Assembly: GCA_963714875.1 (NCBI GenBank)
Contig: CAVQQI010000010.1
Span: forward strand, 62,001-126,000
Length of the DNA: 64,000 bases
Source of the DNA: JBAOHV01 sp963714875
Lineage (GTDB): Bacteria > Actinomycetota > Acidimicrobiia > Acidimicrobiales > Microtrichaceae
Direction of reading: 5' to 3'
Within the stretch, counting starts at the first letter, position 1, and each line of letters opens with the position of its first letter. Of this stretch, positions 32,913 through 41,374 are shown piece after piece. Both the position numbers and the translations under genes were made by a program. The notes under the pieces were generated by a model that was not told where the DNA came from, did not search any database, and saw only the letters and a program-made list of their open reading frames with translations.

Positions 32913-34157
32913 CTAGTCGACACCCCGAGCCGGCGCGGGCAGCGGCCGGCGCGACCCGTAGATGCCGCGGTGCGACGAGCACACGTAGGCCACGATGCAG
33001 CCCACTGCGACGTAGCCGACCGCGCCGCCGCCGAACAGCTCGGCGCCCATGACGGTGCAGGCCAGCGGAGCGTTCGCTGCCGCGGCGAAGACCGCGACGA
33101 ACCCGACCGCTGCCAGCAGCGGAACCGGCACGTGCAGCACGCCTGCGAGGGTCGCGCCCAGCGTGGCGCCGATCACGAACAGAGGAGTCACCTCGCCGCC
33201 GACGAATCCGGACCCCAGCGTCACCGCGGTGAACAGCAGCTTGGCCAGGAATGCCCAGGTCGGCACCGGACCGCCGAAGAGGCTCGACTCGATCAGACCG
33301 AGCGACAGTCCGTTGTACAGGCGGTTGCCGGCCGCCAGGGTCATGACGACGACGAGCACACCACCGACGAACGGTCGGCCGGGCGCCCACGGTATGTGCG
33401 TCGCGAACACCCGCCGCACATTGTGGGCAACCAAGGTGAACGCCAGCGCCGTCAGTCCGAACGCTGCGCCGGCCAACGCCACCTTGGCGAACAGATCCCA
33501 CCGCAGCGGCATCTGCCCCAGGTCGGGCGTCGGCGTGTGCTCGACACCGAGCGCCCGCACGACCAGGTCACCGATCACCGAGGCGACCAACGCCGGCAGC
33601 ACCGCGCGGCTGCGGTTGCGACCGCTGCGCTGGACCTCGAGACCGAACACCGCACCCGCGAGCGGCACGCCGAACACGGCGCCGAACCCGCCCGACATCG
33701 CAGCGATCAGCAGCGTTCGTCGGTCGTCGGGCTCCAGGCGAATCACCCTGGCGGCTGCATCGGTGAGGCTGCCGCTCATCTGGATCGCGGTGCCCTCCCG
33801 TCCTGCGGAACCGCCGAAGAGGTGCGTGACGACCGTCCCGATGAAGACCAACGGCGCCATCCTGCGCGGCACCCAGGCGGTGGGCTCGTGGATCTCATCG
33901 ATGATCAGGGTGTTGCCCTCGACCGCCCGACCCCCGCCGTAGTGATAGGCCAGCCCGATGACCAGGCCCGCCGCCGGCAATCCCCACAACAGCGCGGGGT
34001 GGGTGTCGAACGACCTCGTGGCCCAGTCGAGCGACCACAGGAACGCGGCCGAGGAGAGCCCGGCGAGCACCCCCACCATCGCGCCGAGCACGACCCACCG
34101 GACCAGGCGCCCCACGACGGCCACCTCGCCGCTCAGGGCCCGGGCGCGACCCGCCAT
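32913..34157 (-). CDS. ClC-family chloride channel/antiporter
   Basis: A 414-residue membrane protein with about 10-12 segments and the ClC anion-site motifs: HLFGGSAGREGTAIQ (GSAG replacing GSGIP, and GREGT with the gating Glu), and SGFVGGEVTPLFVIGA (GxFxP-like). The Glu gate suggests H+/Cl- exchange or fluoride/chloride transport. The ATG overlaps the TGA of the PhnZ-like gene by one base (TGATG), so it belongs to the same transcript as the oxygenase pair. That link may be incidental. Confidence 0.88.
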   Translation of the reverse strand: MAGRARALSGEVAVVGRLVRWVVLGAMVGVLAGLSSAAFLWSLDWATRSFDTHPALLWGLPAAGLVIGLAYHYGGGRAVEGNTLIIDEIHEPTAWVPRRMAPLVFIGTVVTHLFGGSAGREGTAIQMSGSLTDAAARVIRLEPDDRRTLLIAAMSGGFGAVFGVPLAGAVFGLEVQRSGRNRSRAVLPALVASVIGDLVVRALGVEHTPTPDLGQMPLRWDLFAKVALAGAAFGLTALAFTLVAHNVRRVFATHIPWAPGRPFVGGVLVVVMTLAAGNRLYNGLSLGLIESSLFGGPVPTWAFLAKLLFTAVTLGSGFVGGEVTPLFVIGATLGATLAGVLHVPVPLLAAVGFVAVFAAAANAPLACTVMGAELFGGGAVGYVAVGCIVAYVCSSHRGIYGSRRPLPAPARGVD

Positions 34158-34759
34158 CAGGCGCCAGGTCGGGCGGCGAGTCGCTCCAGCAGCGGGCGGT
34201 AGTGCTCGAGGGGCAGGACCTCGAGGCCCTCGACCTTGCCGCGGTCGTCCCATCCACGAAGACGCACCGCATCGCGGAACCCGGGGTTCGACTCGAAGGA
34301 CGCGACCTCGGCTGCGTCGGACGGACCGCCCTGCAGCTCCAGGCTGCGGGTCGACCCCGCCGACAGCCCGGCGCGGTACCCGGGGTCGACCGCGCACCGG
34401 TAGCGCTTGGCCCGCACGTGCAACGCGATCGGTCCGGTGACCGCGGGGCCGAACAGACCCGCCAGCCAGCGTGCGCCGACCGACTCATGGCTGCGATCCT
34501 GGGTGGGCAGCCCGCCCGCGCCCGAGCGTTGTTCCAGCTCCAGCAGGTGTCCGACGTCGTGCAGCAGTGCCGCCGCGACCAGCTCGTCGGTGCTCGCCTC
34601 GGCGACCGCACACGCAGCGGTCTGCAACGCGTGGTCGGTCTGGGACAACGCCTCGTCGTAGTGCTCCGCGCCCCACGTGCGGTACAGCGCCAGCACCTCG
34701 TCGACCGACGTGGCCGACGAGGTCGGCCCGAGCGGGGTCCCGGTCGGCAGATCGATCAC
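34157..34759 (-). CDS. HD-domain oxygenase, PhnZ-like (mixed-valent di-iron)
   Basis: A 200-residue HD protein. EHYDEALSQTDHALQTA supplies Tyr, Glu and the first His; LLHDVGHLL the His-Asp pair; SHESVGARWL a His; ALHVRAKRY a His and the phosphonate-binding Lys; and LRGWDDRGK the last Asp. This set, including the Tyr/Glu lid and Lys, matches PhnZ, which cleaves 1-hydroxy-2-aminoethylphosphonate to glycine and phosphate, rather than phosphohydrolases. GTG 34759 overlaps the PhyH-family gene as GTGA. Its substrate could also be another hydroxyphosphonate. No phosphonate transporter is in the window. Confidence 0.8.
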   Translation of the reverse strand: MIDLPTGTPLGPTSSATSVDEVLALYRTWGAEHYDEALSQTDHALQTAACAVAEASTDELVAAALLHDVGHLLELEQRSGAGGLPTQDRSHESVGARWLAGLFGPAVTGPIALHVRAKRYRCAVDPGYRAGLSAGSTRSLELQGGPSDAAEVASFESNPGFRDAVRLRGWDDRGKVEGLEVLPLEHYRPLLERLAARPGA

Positions 34760-35547
34760 GCGACGGGACGCCCCTGGAAGTCACCGATGAGCGACACCCC
34801 GGTCTGGGATCCCTCCGCGCTGCGCCGAGCGAACGCAGCCAGCTTCTCGCGGTAGTAGTCCTCACGCAGATCGCCCTCGGAGCGCGCGTTGTAGGTGGGA
34901 TACAGGGCTCGCCGTGCCAGGGGCGAGGTGTTGGCGCCGCTGCGGTGCGGGGTCCGGCTGTGGAACCACAGCGTCTGGCCTGCACGTACCTCGACCGCGG
35001 CCCACTCCATCTGATCGACCACGTCGTCCCGGATGCAGCCGACGTCATCGAGGGGCAGCACCTCGTGGTGCATCCCCGAGACCACCTCGAGGCAGCCGTT
35101 GTCGACCGTCGCGTCATCGACGGCCACCATGCACGAGACGTGGGTGTCGACGAACAGGTAGGCGGGGGCGTCCTGGTGCGGTGCGTAGCCGGCCCCACCG
35201 GGCAGCTTGTAGTTGATCTTCTCCTTGTAGAGCACCGCAGGCTCGCCGAGCAGCGCTGACGCGGTGTCCACCAGCACCCCGTCGGTCAGCAACCGGCGCA
35301 ACCCCTCGTGGAAGGGCACCACGTTCTCGCTGCGGGCCAGCTTCGGACCGTCGTCGGTCATCTCGCGGTGGTGCAGCCACCCGGCCCCGTCGTCGGGCCA
35401 GTCGGCGATCTGGTCCACCCAGCAACGCAGCTCCTCGACCCCATCGTCGTCGAGCGTCCGGGTCAGGAGCCACCCCGTGGCCGTGAAGTGCTCGACGGCC
35501 TCCGGGCTCGGTCGGTCGAAGACGGTCGGGCGCAGCACAGCGGTCAC
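34756..35547 (-). CDS. Phytanoyl-CoA dioxygenase family Fe(II)/2-oxoglutarate oxygenase (PhnY-like)
   Basis: A 263-residue cupin-fold oxygenase with YAPHQDAPAYLFVD (HxD), then FHSRTPHRSGANTS providing the distal His and the 2-oxoglutarate Arg. It is coupled by GTGA to the PhnZ-like HD oxygenase, the order and families of the two-step PhnY-PhnZ pathway that hydroxylates 2-aminoethylphosphonate and then cleaves it. Ectoine hydroxylase is a related family but its genes are absent. GTG 35547 has TAGGAT 8 bases upstream. Function is inferred from family plus pairing. Confidence 0.82.
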   Translation of the reverse strand: MTAVLRPTVFDRPSPEAVEHFTATGWLLTRTLDDDGVEELRCWVDQIADWPDDGAGWLHHREMTDDGPKLARSENVVPFHEGLRRLLTDGVLVDTASALLGEPAVLYKEKINYKLPGGAGYAPHQDAPAYLFVDTHVSCMVAVDDATVDNGCLEVVSGMHHEVLPLDDVGCIRDDVVDQMEWAAVEVRAGQTLWFHSRTPHRSGANTSPLARRALYPTYNARSEGDLREDYYREKLAAFARRSAEGSQTGVSLIGDFQGRPVA

Positions 35548-35555
35548 GTCGCCGG

Positions 35556-35561
35556 ATCCTA
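35556..35561 (-). promoter_or_regulatory. -10 element (leaderless) of the PhyH-PhnZ-ClC operon
   Basis: TAGGAT ends 8 bases before GTG 35547. Confidence 0.55.
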
Positions 35562-35582
35562 TGCCCACCGAACACCGCACAG

Positions 35583-35603
35583 CACAGGGCACAGGGCACA
35601 GGC
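35583..35603 (+). repeat. Three 7-base tandem copies (CACAGGG) in a divergent intergenic region
   Basis: CACAGGG, CACAGGG, CACAGGC in tandem, preceded by a partial copy, in the 187-base gap between the oxygenase operon and the kinase-like gene. Function not known. Confidence 0.7.
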
Positions 35604-35734
35604 CACGGACGTGGAGCCCGCCAGTGATCCGGTCGCCGATCCACCCGATCGACAGCCGACGTGGTCGAGGACCGGACGTGGAGCGGACACACCGTCCCTC
35701 CGGGACGCAGGTCGTTCCGCCATGATGGCCCCGG

Positions 35735-37205
35735 ATGACAGCGAAACCCGAGGTGTCCGAGGAGCTCGAGACGGACTGGGTGCGCGGCGCGCCGAGCGAC
35801 GTGCTGCACGCAGCGGTGGCGCTCGTGCTCACGGTCGTGGTGGTGGTGCTGGGCCAGCTGTTCGACACGGCGATCGTCGCAGCTGCAGCCCGTCTGCTGG
35901 ACGGGCTCGAGAGCCTTCCCCGATGGCTGCTGGATCTGATCGCCCTGTTCGGCCAGCTGCTCGTGATCGCGCTGCTGGGCACCGGGCTCGTGGTGGCGGT
36001 GATCGGACGACACTGGCGACTGCTGGCGACGTCGCTGCTCGCCGCTGGCGCCGCTGCGGGTCGCGACCGCGGTCACCAGTCCGTTCATCGACGCTCGACG
36101 GGTGGTCGTCGCAGCGGCGGACCTTCCCGTCGAGGTGGGTCGGGTGCCCTCTGCGTCGCTCCTGGCAGCTGCTACGGCGGTCGTCGCCGTCACGGTGACC
36201 TCGCTGCCGCGACTGTGGCGGCGCCTCGCGTGGAGCGCGGTGGTCATGCTGCTGCTGCTGAGGTTCCTGGGAACGCCCGTGTCGTTCGATTCGCTGTTGG
36301 CGGTGCTGATCGGCTGGTCGACGGGTGCCGTCGTGGTGGTCGTGGTCGGCGCGCCGTCCCGCCGTCCACGACCGTCGACGGTGCTCGAAGGCCTGTCGTC
36401 GATCGGCGTCGAGCTCGAGCACATGGAGCCTGCAGCAGTCGATGCGCGAGGTTCGACGCCGTACTTCGGGACGGCCCGGGACGGCACGCGCTACTTCGTC
36501 AAGGTCCTCGGCGAGGACGAGCGCAGTGCCGACCTGCTGTTCCGCGTCTGGCGGTACCTGCAGCCCCGCGACCTGGGGGACCAGCGGCCGTTCTCGTCGC
36601 TGCGACGGGGCGTCGAGCACGAGGCGCTCGTGTCGGTCATGGCTCGTCAGTTCGGTGTGCGCACCCCGCTGGTGGCGGGGTTCGCTACCGCGCACCCCAA
36701 CGGCTACGTGCTGGCGTACGAGGCGATCTCGGGGCGTTCACTCGATGCGCTGGTACCCGACGAGATGACCGACGATGTCCTGGACCAGGCATGGACGCAG
36801 GTCGCCCTGCTGCGACTCCACGGGATCGCACACCGCGACCTGCGCCTGGCCAACGTGTTCCTGGACTCCGACGGGCAGCTGTTCCTGATCGACTTCGGCT
36901 TCAGCGAGCTGGCTGCCGAGGAGCTGCTGCTGCAGACCGACGTCGCCGAACTGCTCGCGTCATCAGCGGTCGTGGTCGGCGCGCAGCGATCGGTCACCAC
37001 GGCCATCCGCGCCCTGGGTCCCGACCCGGTGGTACAAGCAGCCGGCCGGTTGGTGCCGGGCCGTCTCAGCGGCGCGACCCGCACCGCCATGAAGGCCCGG
37101 CCAGGGCTGCTCGATGACCTGCGGGCGAGGGCGGCAGCGGCAGCGTCGCCGACCGACCACGAGCCGGCGGGTGACGAGGCGCCGAGTCCGGGCGGATCGA
37201 CCTGA
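35735..37205 (+). pseudogene. Membrane protein with kinase-like domain, broken by a +1 frameshift
   Basis: Frame one (from ATG 35735) encodes about 110 residues with two membrane spans, then goes out of frame. The next frame starts at about 36060 with VATAVTSPFIDARR and continues through more spans to a kinase-like domain: YFVKVLGEDER (Lys), IAHRDLRLANVFL (HRD) and LIDFGFSELA (DFG), ending at 37205. In frame one GCGGGTCGC holds one extra G at 36058-36060; without it a 489-residue protein results. It resembles the N-terminal half of kinase-YbhN fusions in actinobacteria; here the YbhN domain is absent, and a separate YbhN gene lies 4 kb away. Substrate unknown. Confidence 0.8.
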
Positions 37206-37227
37206 GCTCCCGACTCCGCCGGCCCGG

Positions 37228-39648
37228 TCAGTCGCCGCGGGCCATGTTGGCGAACAGCGTGCAGTAGTCCAGGAACACCAGGCGGCACACACCGGTGGGT
37301 CCGGAACGGTGCTTCGCGACGATGATCTCGGCGGTGTCCTTGTCCTGGCTGTCGGAGTTGTAGATCTCGTCTCGGTACAGGAACATCACGACGTCCGCGT
37401 CCTGCTCGATGGAGTTGTGCACGATCACGCCGTCGGCCACGAAGTTGTGGGTGCCGGTCACCGTGGCGTCATAGACGTCGCGCTCCCCCACCGGGATGAT
37501 CTCGACCACTTCGTCCCAGAAGACGTCGGATCCGGCGAGGGCAGCGAGCTCCTTGGAGTCGGTGGCCTCGGCGATGCGGGCCAGTCGGCGGCGCGACGAC
37601 GCCCTCGGGCGCGACTCGCTGCCCAACAGGTAGCCCCCGCAGTACTGCTCGCCGAGCGCCTGGGCCAGACCCCGCTGGGTCATGCCGATGCGGGCGAGCT
37701 CCTCGACGACCAGATCACGGACCTCGGCGGGGACCGTGTCGACGTTGGGGTTGGCGGTCACGTCGGCCAACGCCGCCAGCGCCGCGGCGCTGTCCCTGCC
37801 GCGTTCGCCCGCCACGCCGACACGATCGAGGAACCGGTGCTGGTGCTCGGCGCCGTGCACCCACAGCCGCCAGCGCGGCGTGTTCGGTCCCACATCGGTG
37901 ATGCGTGCCAGCACGCCGAAGCGCAACAACAGCAACTGCAGATCGTCGATGAGGCGGCGGTGGGTGGACGTGGCGGTCAGCCGGACGTGCGGACGGCCGC
38001 GCAACGTGGCGACCCCCATCGATCCGATTCGGCCGAACACCTCGGCCAGCACCGGTGCCAGCAGCTCGTCGGGCAGCGCGAACGCGCCGGGATCCAGACG
38101 GCCCGCGGCGATGGAGTCCTCCGCCAGCCGGGCAGGATCCAGCTCGGTCGGCGAGCACAGCTGTTCGGGCGTGCCGAGCCGGCGCGGCGTGGCGACGCGC
38201 GACCCGACCGACAGCTCGTCCAACCGCCGCCAGCCCGCCACGGTGCGGAACGGATGGTTGGCCGTCGCGGTGACCTGGCGACCCGAGGCCAGACGCAGTC
38301 GGAACGCCTCCTTCCGTCCACTCGGGAACGCATGGGTCATGGTGGCCGGCACCAGCGTCCAGTCATCGGCCAGGCTCCACACCGGCACGTCGCGCTCGCC
38401 CGAGGCCAGCAGTTCTCCCAGGGTCACCTCTGCGCCCGTGTCGGCCCGCAGCACCCGGGTATCGGCCACGAGGCAGCCCGACTCGCGCAGATCAGCGAGC
38501 ATCGGACGCTTGTCGGCCCGGAGCTCGAGCTGGCGTGACAGCTGTGACAGCGCCATGACCGGCGTCTCGAGCTCACGGGCCAGCACCTTGAGGCCACGAC
38601 TGATCTCGGCGACCTCGACCTGACGGCTCTCCGCCGAGCCGCGACCCGACATGAGCTGCAGGTAGTCGACCACGATCAGCCCCAGGGGCTGGTCCAGGCG
38701 ATCCTGCAGCCGGCGTGCCTTCGACCGGATCTCGGTGACGGTCAACGCCGGGTTGTCGTCGATCCACAGCTGGCCCTCGCCCAGGCGGCCCATGGCCTTG
38801 GTGATCTTGGTCCAGTCGGCATCGGTGAGCTTGCCGGTGCGCAGCTTCGTCGCGTCGATCCGGGCCTCGGCAGCGACGAGGCGTTGGGTGAGCTCCAGGT
38901 GGCCCATCTCCAGCGAGAAGAACAGCACCGGCCGCTGCTCGCGCACCGCGGCGTGCGCCGCGATCCCCAGGGAGAAGGCGGTCTTGCCCATGGCAGGACG
39001 GGCGCCGACCACGATGAGCGCTCCCGGCTGCAGGCCGGCGAGCTGTGTGTCCAGGTCGGTGTAGCCCGTGGGGGTGCCGGTGATGGCGTCGCCGCGCTCG
39101 TAGAGCATCTCGAGCTGCTCGAGGCTGCGGTCGAGCAGGGGCGCCAGCGCAGCCATCGAGTCGGCGTTGCGTCGCTGCGCGACAGCGAACATCATCGACT
39201 CGGCCGAGTCGATGGTCTTCTCGATGTCGTCCAGCGGTGAGTAGCCCAGCTCGGCGACATCGTTCGCCGTGGTGATCAGCTTGCGCAGCAGGGCACGCTC
39301 CTCGACGATCTTCGCGTAGTGCAGCGCGTTGGTGATCGCCGGGGTGCGCGCCTGCAGGGTGACCAGCGTGGCGGGGCCGCCGACGGACTCCAGCACGCCG
39401 GCCTGGTCCAACTCGTCGGCGACGGTGACCGGGTCGACGCCCTGACCGGAGCCGTAGAGCCCCTGGATGGCGTCGAAGATGTGCCGGTGCGCCGGGCGGT
39501 AGAAGTCCTCGGCGGCGACCACACCGGTCACTGCCGAGATGGCCTGCTCGCTCAGCAGCATGGCGCCGAGCAACGACTCCTCGGCATCGATGCTGTGGGG
39601 CGGCACCCGCAGGCGCGGTGCATCGGCTGGAGCGGCGGGTGTCGACAT
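37228..39648 (-). CDS. dnaB: Replicative DNA helicase DnaB, interrupted by an intein
   Basis: An 806-residue precursor: DnaB N-terminal domain (about 15-115), RecA-like ATPase domain with Walker A GARPAMGKT and VVDYLQLMSG (Walker B region), then an intein from residue 392 to 745, and a C-terminal 61 residues (SIEQDADVVMFLYRD to VARHRSG-type arginine finger region AKHRSGPTG). The mature helicase would be 452 residues. DnaB unwinds DNA at the fork. ATG 39648 follows GGAGGAGG at a somewhat long distance. It lies beside the rpsF-ssb-rpsR-rplI operon, the standard neighbourhood. Confidence 0.95.
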   Translation of the reverse strand: MSTPAAPADAPRLRVPPHSIDAEESLLGAMLLSEQAISAVTGVVAAEDFYRPAHRHIFDAIQGLYGSGQGVDPVTVADELDQAGVLESVGGPATLVTLQARTPAITNALHYAKIVEERALLRKLITTANDVAELGYSPLDDIEKTIDSAESMMFAVAQRRNADSMAALAPLLDRSLEQLEMLYERGDAITGTPTGYTDLDTQLAGLQPGALIVVGARPAMGKTAFSLGIAAHAAVREQRPVLFFSLEMGHLELTQRLVAAEARIDATKLRTGKLTDADWTKITKAMGRLGEGQLWIDDNPALTVTEIRSKARRLQDRLDQPLGLIVVDYLQLMSGRGSAESRQVEVAEISRGLKVLARELETPVMALSQLSRQLELRADKRPMLADLRESGCLVADTRVLRADTGAEVTLGELLASGERDVPVWSLADDWTLVPATMTHAFPSGRKEAFRLRLASGRQVTATANHPFRTVAGWRRLDELSVGSRVATPRRLGTPEQLCSPTELDPARLAEDSIAAGRLDPGAFALPDELLAPVLAEVFGRIGSMGVATLRGRPHVRLTATSTHRRLIDDLQLLLLRFGVLARITDVGPNTPRWRLWVHGAEHQHRFLDRVGVAGERGRDSAAALAALADVTANPNVDTVPAEVRDLVVEELARIGMTQRGLAQALGEQYCGGYLLGSESRPRASSRRRLARIAEATDSKELAALAGSDVFWDEVVEIIPVGERDVYDATVTGTHNFVADGVIVHNSIEQDADVVMFLYRDEIYNSDSQDKDTAEIIVAKHRSGPTGVCRLVFLDYCTLFANMARGD
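37414..38475 (-). other. DnaB intein (354 residues) with degenerate homing-endonuclease region
   Basis: The intein begins with Cys1 (block A: CLVADTRVL) after extein RESG and ends with VIVHN before extein Ser (SIEQD), the site of the Ssp DnaB intein. Block B has TANHPF with its His; block F has YDATVTGTHNF. Splicing residues Cys1, His, HN and Ser+1 are complete, so splicing should work. The middle third looks like a LAGLIDADG domain (RLIDDLQLLLLRFGVLARI), but I find no clear LAGLIDADG catalytic motif, so the endonuclease is probably dead. Confidence 0.92.
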
Positions 39649-39720
39649 CGGGAGTCATCCTCCTCCGGAAGGCCTGTTGACGGGAAGGGGAACAACCCAC
39701 CCAATTCCGGTGGATGGAGC

Positions 39721-39760
39721 TGTGGACGAACGCCTCCGGGCTGGGCACAACTGTGGATGA
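39721..39760 (+). promoter_or_regulatory. Two DnaA-box-like sequences upstream of dnaB
   Basis: TGTGGACGA (39721-39729) and TGTGGATGA (39752-39760) each differ by one base from TGTGGACAA/TGTGGATAA (reverse of TTGTCCACA/TTATCCACA). They lie in the 206-base gap between dnaB and the divergent gene. Binding is not shown. Confidence 0.35.
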
Positions 39761-39854
39761 CCCCTGGGACAGCCAGGACGGTCGGGCTCGAGTCAGCCGG
39801 TGCACCGGATTCGGTCCGACTACGACCGACGCCCGAGATGGGCGAAGATGTCGC

Positions 39855-41285
39855 GTGCAGTCCTGGCGAGCGAGCGCACTGGTGTTCGGGACCTCTGCGG
39901 CGGTGTTGATGATCGAGATCGTCGCAGGCCGCCTGATGGCGCCCTACGTCGGGGTGTCGCTCGAGACCTTCACCGGCATCATCGGCACCGTGCTGGCCGG
40001 CATCGCGGCCGGCTCAGCGGTCGGTGGACGCCTGGCCGACCGCCACGACCCCCGGCGGCTCGTTGCCGGGTCGCTCCTGCTCGCCGGCGGGCTCACGTGG
40101 ATGTCGCTGCCCGCGCTGGCGATCCTCGGGCCGCTGGTCACGCCCGATCCGTTGGGGATCATCGTGTTGACCTCGGCGTCGTTCCTGGCCCCGGCCACGG
40201 TGTTGAGTGCCATCGGTCCGATGGTCACGAAGCTGCGCCTGGACTCGTTGTCGGACACCGGCTCGGTCGTGGGCGGTCTGTCCGCCGCAGGAACCGCAGG
40301 CGCGTTGGCCGGGACCTTCGTGACCGGGTTCATCCTCTTGGCGACGCTGCGGTCGAGCGTGGTGGTGATGCTCGTCGGTGCGGTGCTCGTCGCGAGCGGG
40401 GTGCTCGTCACCTGGCGGTGGGCGCGGCGTGGGCCGGGACTGGTGGCTGCGACCCTGCTCGCCGCGATCGGATTCGGTGTGATCACCCTGCCGTCCACCT
40501 GTGACATGGAGACCCCGTACGTCTGCGTCCAGATCGAGCGCGACGAAGATCGGCCCGGCGGCCGCGACCTGTTCCTGGACCAGACCCGCCACGCGCACGT
40601 CGACCTGGACGACCCGACCCACCTGGACATGCGCTACGTCCGGCTCCTCGGCGCGATCAGTTCCGAGATGCCCGACGGACCGCTCGACGTGGTGCACCTG
40701 GGCGGTGGGGGCTTCACCTTGCCGCAGTACCTGGCACACCAGCGACCGGGCTCGGAACAGGTCGTGCTGGAGATCGACCCCGACCTACCGGGGATCGCCC
40801 GGGAGCACCTGGGCCTCTCCGACGACCCGACGATCGACATCCGCATCGGCGATGCTCGCCTGGCGCTCGACGATCTCCCGACCGACGGCGTCGACCTGGT
40901 GATCGGTGATGCCTTCGCCGGCACCTCGGTGCCCTGGCACCTGACCACCATCGAGGTGATGGTCGAGCTGGACAGGGTGCTGCGCCCCGGCGGCGTCTAC
41001 GCCATGAACGTGATCGACGGCGGCGACAACGGCTACGCGCGGGCCCAGGCAGCGACGCTCTCCCGGCAGTTCGACCACGTCCAGGTGATCGTGCCGGCCG
41101 GTGGGGTCGCGGACCGACCGGTCAACCAGATCCTCATCGCGTCGGATCGACCACTGCCGCGGTTGGAGATCGATCCCGACGACGGGATGGTGCTGGACAC
41201 GGACCGAGCGGTGGCGGGCTACATCGACCGAGCCGACCCGCTGCGCGACGACCACGCGCCGGTCGATCAGCTGATGCTGCGTTGA
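39855..41285 (+). CDS. Membrane protein fused to a spermidine-synthase-like methyltransferase-fold domain
   Basis: A 476-residue fusion. The N-terminal half has about seven hydrophobic segments (LMIEIVAGRLMAPYVGVSLETFTGIIG is characteristic of fused MFS/spermidine synthases); the C-terminal half (about 275-470) has a Rossmann-like SpeE domain with VVHLGGGGFTLPQYL, VVLEIDPDL and DLVIGDAFAG. Residues for true aminopropyl transfer are not clearly complete, so substrate and even polyamine use are unknown. GTG 39855 is chosen from the domain start. Confidence 0.83.
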   Translation: MQSWRASALVFGTSAAVLMIEIVAGRLMAPYVGVSLETFTGIIGTVLAGIAAGSAVGGRLADRHDPRRLVAGSLLLAGGLTWMSLPALAILGPLVTPDPLGIIVLTSASFLAPATVLSAIGPMVTKLRLDSLSDTGSVVGGLSAAGTAGALAGTFVTGFILLATLRSSVVVMLVGAVLVASGVLVTWRWARRGPGLVAATLLAAIGFGVITLPSTCDMETPYVCVQIERDEDRPGGRDLFLDQTRHAHVDLDDPTHLDMRYVRLLGAISSEMPDGPLDVVHLGGGGFTLPQYLAHQRPGSEQVVLEIDPDLPGIAREHLGLSDDPTIDIRIGDARLALDDLPTDGVDLVIGDAFAGTSVPWHLTTIEVMVELDRVLRPGGVYAMNVIDGGDNGYARAQAATLSRQFDHVQVIVPAGGVADRPVNQILIASDRPLPRLEIDPDDGMVLDTDRAVAGYIDRADPLRDDHAPVDQLMLR

Positions 41286-41303
41286 TCACCGGCGTGAGGA
41301 CGA

Positions 41304-41344
41304 CCGACGCCGCCGGCGAGCTCTCGGCTCTCCGGCGGCGTCGG
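41304..41344. terminator. 13-bp hairpin between convergent genes
   Basis: CCGACGCCGCCGG (41304-41316) and CCGGCGGCGTCGG (41332-41344) pair perfectly with a 15-base loop. It can terminate the SpeE-like gene (+) and the ribosomal-protein operon (-). Confidence 0.75.
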
Positions 41345-41374
41345 TGGACAACTCATGACCCGATGGGCCGGACC

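Noticed and set aside
39649..39854. Chromosomal origin at the dnaB upstream gap
   Set aside because: Only two degenerate DnaA-box-like sites and no AT-rich unwinding element; dnaA/dnaN are not adjacent.
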